Below are positions 12,646 through 14,125 of a stretch of DNA of 14,125 bases, piece by piece. The notes beneath the pieces are model-generated. The model was not told the origin of the DNA, searched no databases, and saw only the letters and a list, made by a program, of their open reading frames with translations. The position numbers and the translations under genes are program-made. Positions within the stretch are counted from its first letter, which is position 1. The number at the start of each line of letters is the position of its first letter. Source of the stretch: an uncultured Frankiales bacterium (GTDB lineage Bacteria; Actinomycetota; Actinomycetes; Mycobacteriales; SCTD01); assembly GCA_946479905.1 (NCBI GenBank), contig CAMLIA010000117.1, positions 1 through 14,125 of the forward strand, given 5' to 3'.

Positions 12646-13725
12646 GTGCGCGTCGTGATCGCCCCGGACTGCTTCACCGGGACGCTCACTGCCTCCGACG
12701 CCGCCGAGGCGATCGCGACCGGCTGGCGGCGGGTCCGGCCGGACGACGAGCTGATCCTGCTGCCGATGTCGGACGGTGGTCCCGGGTTCGTCGACGTGCT
12801 GCCCGGCACGCGGGTGACCGTGCTCGTCGAGGACCCGCTGGCCCGCCCGACGCTGGCGTCCTACCGGCTGGACGGCACGACCGCCTGGGTGGAGGCCGCC
12901 CAGGCCTGTGGCCTGCACCTGCTGGGCGAGGCGGAGCGGGACCCGGCCGTCACCACCACCTACGGCGTCGGGCAGCTCGTCGTCGCCGCCCTCGACGCGG
13001 GTGCCCAGCGCGTGGTCGTCGGGCTGGGCGGGTCCGCCACGAACGACGGCGGCGCCGGCTTCCTCGCGGCTCTGGGGGTACGCCGGGAGGCGGCCGACGG
13101 CGAACGGCTCGCGCCCGGGTGCCTGCCGCTCGCCCAGGCGGCGAGGCTGGTCGGCACCCCGAGAGCCGTCGAGCTGGTCGCGGCCACCGACGTGGACAAC
13201 CCGCTGCTCGGCGAGCAGGGCGCCACCCGCGTCTTCGCGCCGCAGAAGGGCGGCCGCGACCTCGACGCGCTCGAGGCGGCGCTGGCGCACTGGGCGGACC
13301 TCGTGGAGGCCCACCTCCGGCCCGCGCGCGACCTGCGGGGCGCAGGTGCGGCCGGCGGGCTCGGCTTCGCGATCCTCGCTGCCGGCGGCAGCCGCGTGTC
13401 GGGGGTCTCGCTGGTCGCCGACGCGGTCGGGCTCCCCGCGGCGGTCGCCGGCGCGGACCTGGTGCTGACCGGGGAGGGGTCCTTCGACTGGCAGTCGCTG
13501 CGCGGCAAGGTCGTGGCCGGGGTCGCCGCGGCAGCCGGCGAACAGGGGGTGCCGTGCGTCGTCCTCGCGGGCCGGACGAGCGTCGGGCGGCGCGAGGCGG
13601 CCGCAGCCGGCATCGACTCGTCGTACAGCCTGGTGGACTCCGTCGGGCTGGAAGCTGCGCTCGGGGAGCCGGGTGAGTCCCTTGCCACCGTCGCGTCCAC
13701 CGTCGCCAGGGCCTGGGACGTGTGA
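12646..13725 (+). CDS. Glycerate-kinase-family protein (GlxK/GarK fold), divergent active-site motifs
   Basis: Member of the glycerate 2-kinase family (ATP-dependent phosphorylation of D-glycerate; Pfam Gly_kinase), 359 aa from the GTG at 12646. Motifs: MRVVIAPDCFTGTLTA, SDGGPGFVDVL, GLGGSATNDGGAGFLAALG, DNPLLGEQGATRVFAPQKG, and TGEGSFDWQSLRGKV. In classical members the first reads DSFKGSLSA and the second DGGEG; here Thr11 replaces the Lys and Pro46 the Glu, so the substrate may differ. GTG 12646 gives the normal family N-terminus. An in-frame TTG at 12634 would add four residues (MTRR); neither has a strong ribosome site, so the start is uncertain by four codons. It is divergent from nadA and followed after 60 bp by the HesB-type gene on the same strand. 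Confidence 0.85.
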   Translation: MRVVIAPDCFTGTLTASDAAEAIATGWRRVRPDDELILLPMSDGGPGFVDVLPGTRVTVLVEDPLARPTLASYRLDGTTAWVEAAQACGLHLLGEAERDPAVTTTYGVGQLVVAALDAGAQRVVVGLGGSATNDGGAGFLAALGVRREAADGERLAPGCLPLAQAARLVGTPRAVELVAATDVDNPLLGEQGATRVFAPQKGGRDLDALEAALAHWADLVEAHLRPARDLRGAGAAGGLGFAILAAGGSRVSGVSLVADAVGLPAAVAGADLVLTGEGSFDWQSLRGKVVAGVAAAAGEQGVPCVVLAGRTSVGRREAAAAGIDSSYSLVDSVGLEAALGEPGESLATVASTVARAWDV

Positions 13726-13773
13726 CAATGGAATGGCACCACGCGCCTGCGCGTTCTGCGAGGAAACCCGTCT

Positions 13774-13779
13774 GAGAGG
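13774..13779 (+). promoter_or_regulatory. Ribosome binding site of the HesB/IscA-type gene
   Basis: GAGAGG, 6 nt before the ATG at 13786; it fixes the start. No convincing promoter was found in the 60 bp after the glycerate kinase gene, so read-through is possible. Confidence 0.6.
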
Positions 13780-13785
13780 CAAACC

Positions 13786-14125
13786 ATGACCGAGACCAGC
13801 GCCGAGACCTCGACCGCGGTCGGCGTCGTCCTCACCGACCCCGCTGCCGAGAAGGTCGCCAGCCTGCTCGCCCAGGAGGGCCGCGACGACCTCGCGCTCC
13901 GGGTCGCCGTGCAGCCGGGTGGCTGCAGCGGCCTGCGCTACCAGCTCTTCTTCGACGAGCGGACGCTCGACGGTGACGTCACCCAGGAGTACGGCACCGG
14001 CGTCAAGGTCGTCGTCGACCGGATGAGCGTCCCCTACCTCGCGGGCGCCACCATCGACTTCGTCGACACGATCGAGAAGCAGGGCTTCACGATCGACAAC
14101 CCCAACGCCGGCGGGTCCTGCGCCT
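13786..14125 (+). CDS. A-type iron-sulfur carrier (ErpA/IscA/HesB family), 3' partial
   Basis: A-type carrier that binds Fe-S clusters and passes them to apo-enzymes. The 113 residues present form nearly the whole protein: an acidic, Thr/Ser-rich N-terminus, then VVLTDPAAEKVASLL, the first ligand C47 in PGGCSGLRYQL, VVVDRMSVPYLAGATIDFVD, and FTIDNPNAGGSCA with C112. The family's last ligand, in the C-x-C motif, should be the very next residue; the window ends after the first base (t) of that codon, which is compatible with Cys. The ATG is supported by GAGAGG. I cannot choose between ErpA- and IscA-type names. NadA nearby is a plausible client because it is a 4Fe-4S enzyme (inference). Confidence 0.92.
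   Translation, partial: MTETSAETSTAVGVVLTDPAAEKVASLLAQEGRDDLALRVAVQPGGCSGLRYQLFFDERTLDGDVTQEYGTGVKVVVDRMSVPYLAGATIDFVDTIEKQGFTIDNPNAGGSCA

Noticed and set aside
13741..13754. ACGCG-CCTG-CGCGT hairpin between the kinase and HesB genes
   Set aside because: It has only 5 bp of alternating GC sequence and no T-run; not enough to call a terminator.
11395..13782. 795-aa minus-strand frame across nadA and the glycerate kinase gene
   Set aside because: It is out of frame with both real genes, has compositional bias only and no recognisable domain.
1..14125. Mobile elements, CRISPR arrays, tRNA/rRNA genes, defence genes
   Set aside because: I saw no transposase or integrase frames, terminal repeats, regularly spaced repeats, or tRNA-like cloverleaf sequence on either strand. 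The content is ordinary core metabolism.

Overview
The window is about 14 kb of very GC-rich DNA (roughly 70-75% G+C by eye) with dense, often overlapping genes and many GTG starts. Several proteins belong to families I know mainly from actinomycetes: a DUF3043 membrane protein, a short protein beginning MSWHW, an EgtE-type PLP enzyme, and an actinobacterial-style glycerate kinase. The source is very probably an actinobacterium (Actinomycetia). I cannot fix the genus. Nothing indicates a phage, plasmid, transposon, CRISPR array or RNA gene. This looks like a conserved chromosomal core region.

Layout, left to right. (1) 1-1541, minus: the start of sucB (2-oxoacid dehydrogenase E2) behind lpdA (E3). 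(2) 1663-1989, plus: a 108-aa conserved protein, divergent from lpdA. (3) 1990-2154: an intergenic region with a strong bidirectional hairpin terminator and a perfect 14-bp tandem repeat. (4) 2155-4275, minus: a small secreted protein downstream of leucyl aminopeptidase pepA. (5) 4305-6957, plus: a three-gene cluster with GTGA overlaps, comprising an EgtE-type C-S lyase, gcvT and a shikimate-kinase-family protein. (6) 6963-9641, minus: a cobalamin nucleotide-loop operon with unusual proteins, namely an MBL-CobU fusion, a shortened CobT-like protein lacking the catalytic-Glu segment, and cobS. (7) 9660-9872, plus: a 70-aa conserved protein. (8) 9869-12566, minus: an aldo/keto reductase, a DUF3043 membrane protein and nadA. 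(9) 12646-14125, plus: a glycerate-kinase-family protein and the start of a HesB/IscA-type Fe-S carrier that runs off the end.

The functional themes are central 2-oxoacid/glycine metabolism (sucB, lpdA, gcvT; LpdA can serve both complexes), thiol metabolism (PepA, EgtE), cofactor synthesis (late cobalamin steps, NAD via NadA), and Fe-S assembly (the HesB-type carrier beside NadA, which is itself a 4Fe-4S enzyme).

Two features stand out. The cobalamin operon has an MBL domain with a PhnP/PqqB-like Cys cluster fused to CobU, next to a CobT homologue that looks catalytically incomplete. Also, six gene starts carry a TAnnnT -10 element ending 6-8 nt before the start codon. This is the signature of leaderless mRNAs, and includes a back-to-back pair forming the palindrome ACCCTA-CC-TAGGGT between pepA and egtE. 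No stretch over 300 bp lacks a gene.
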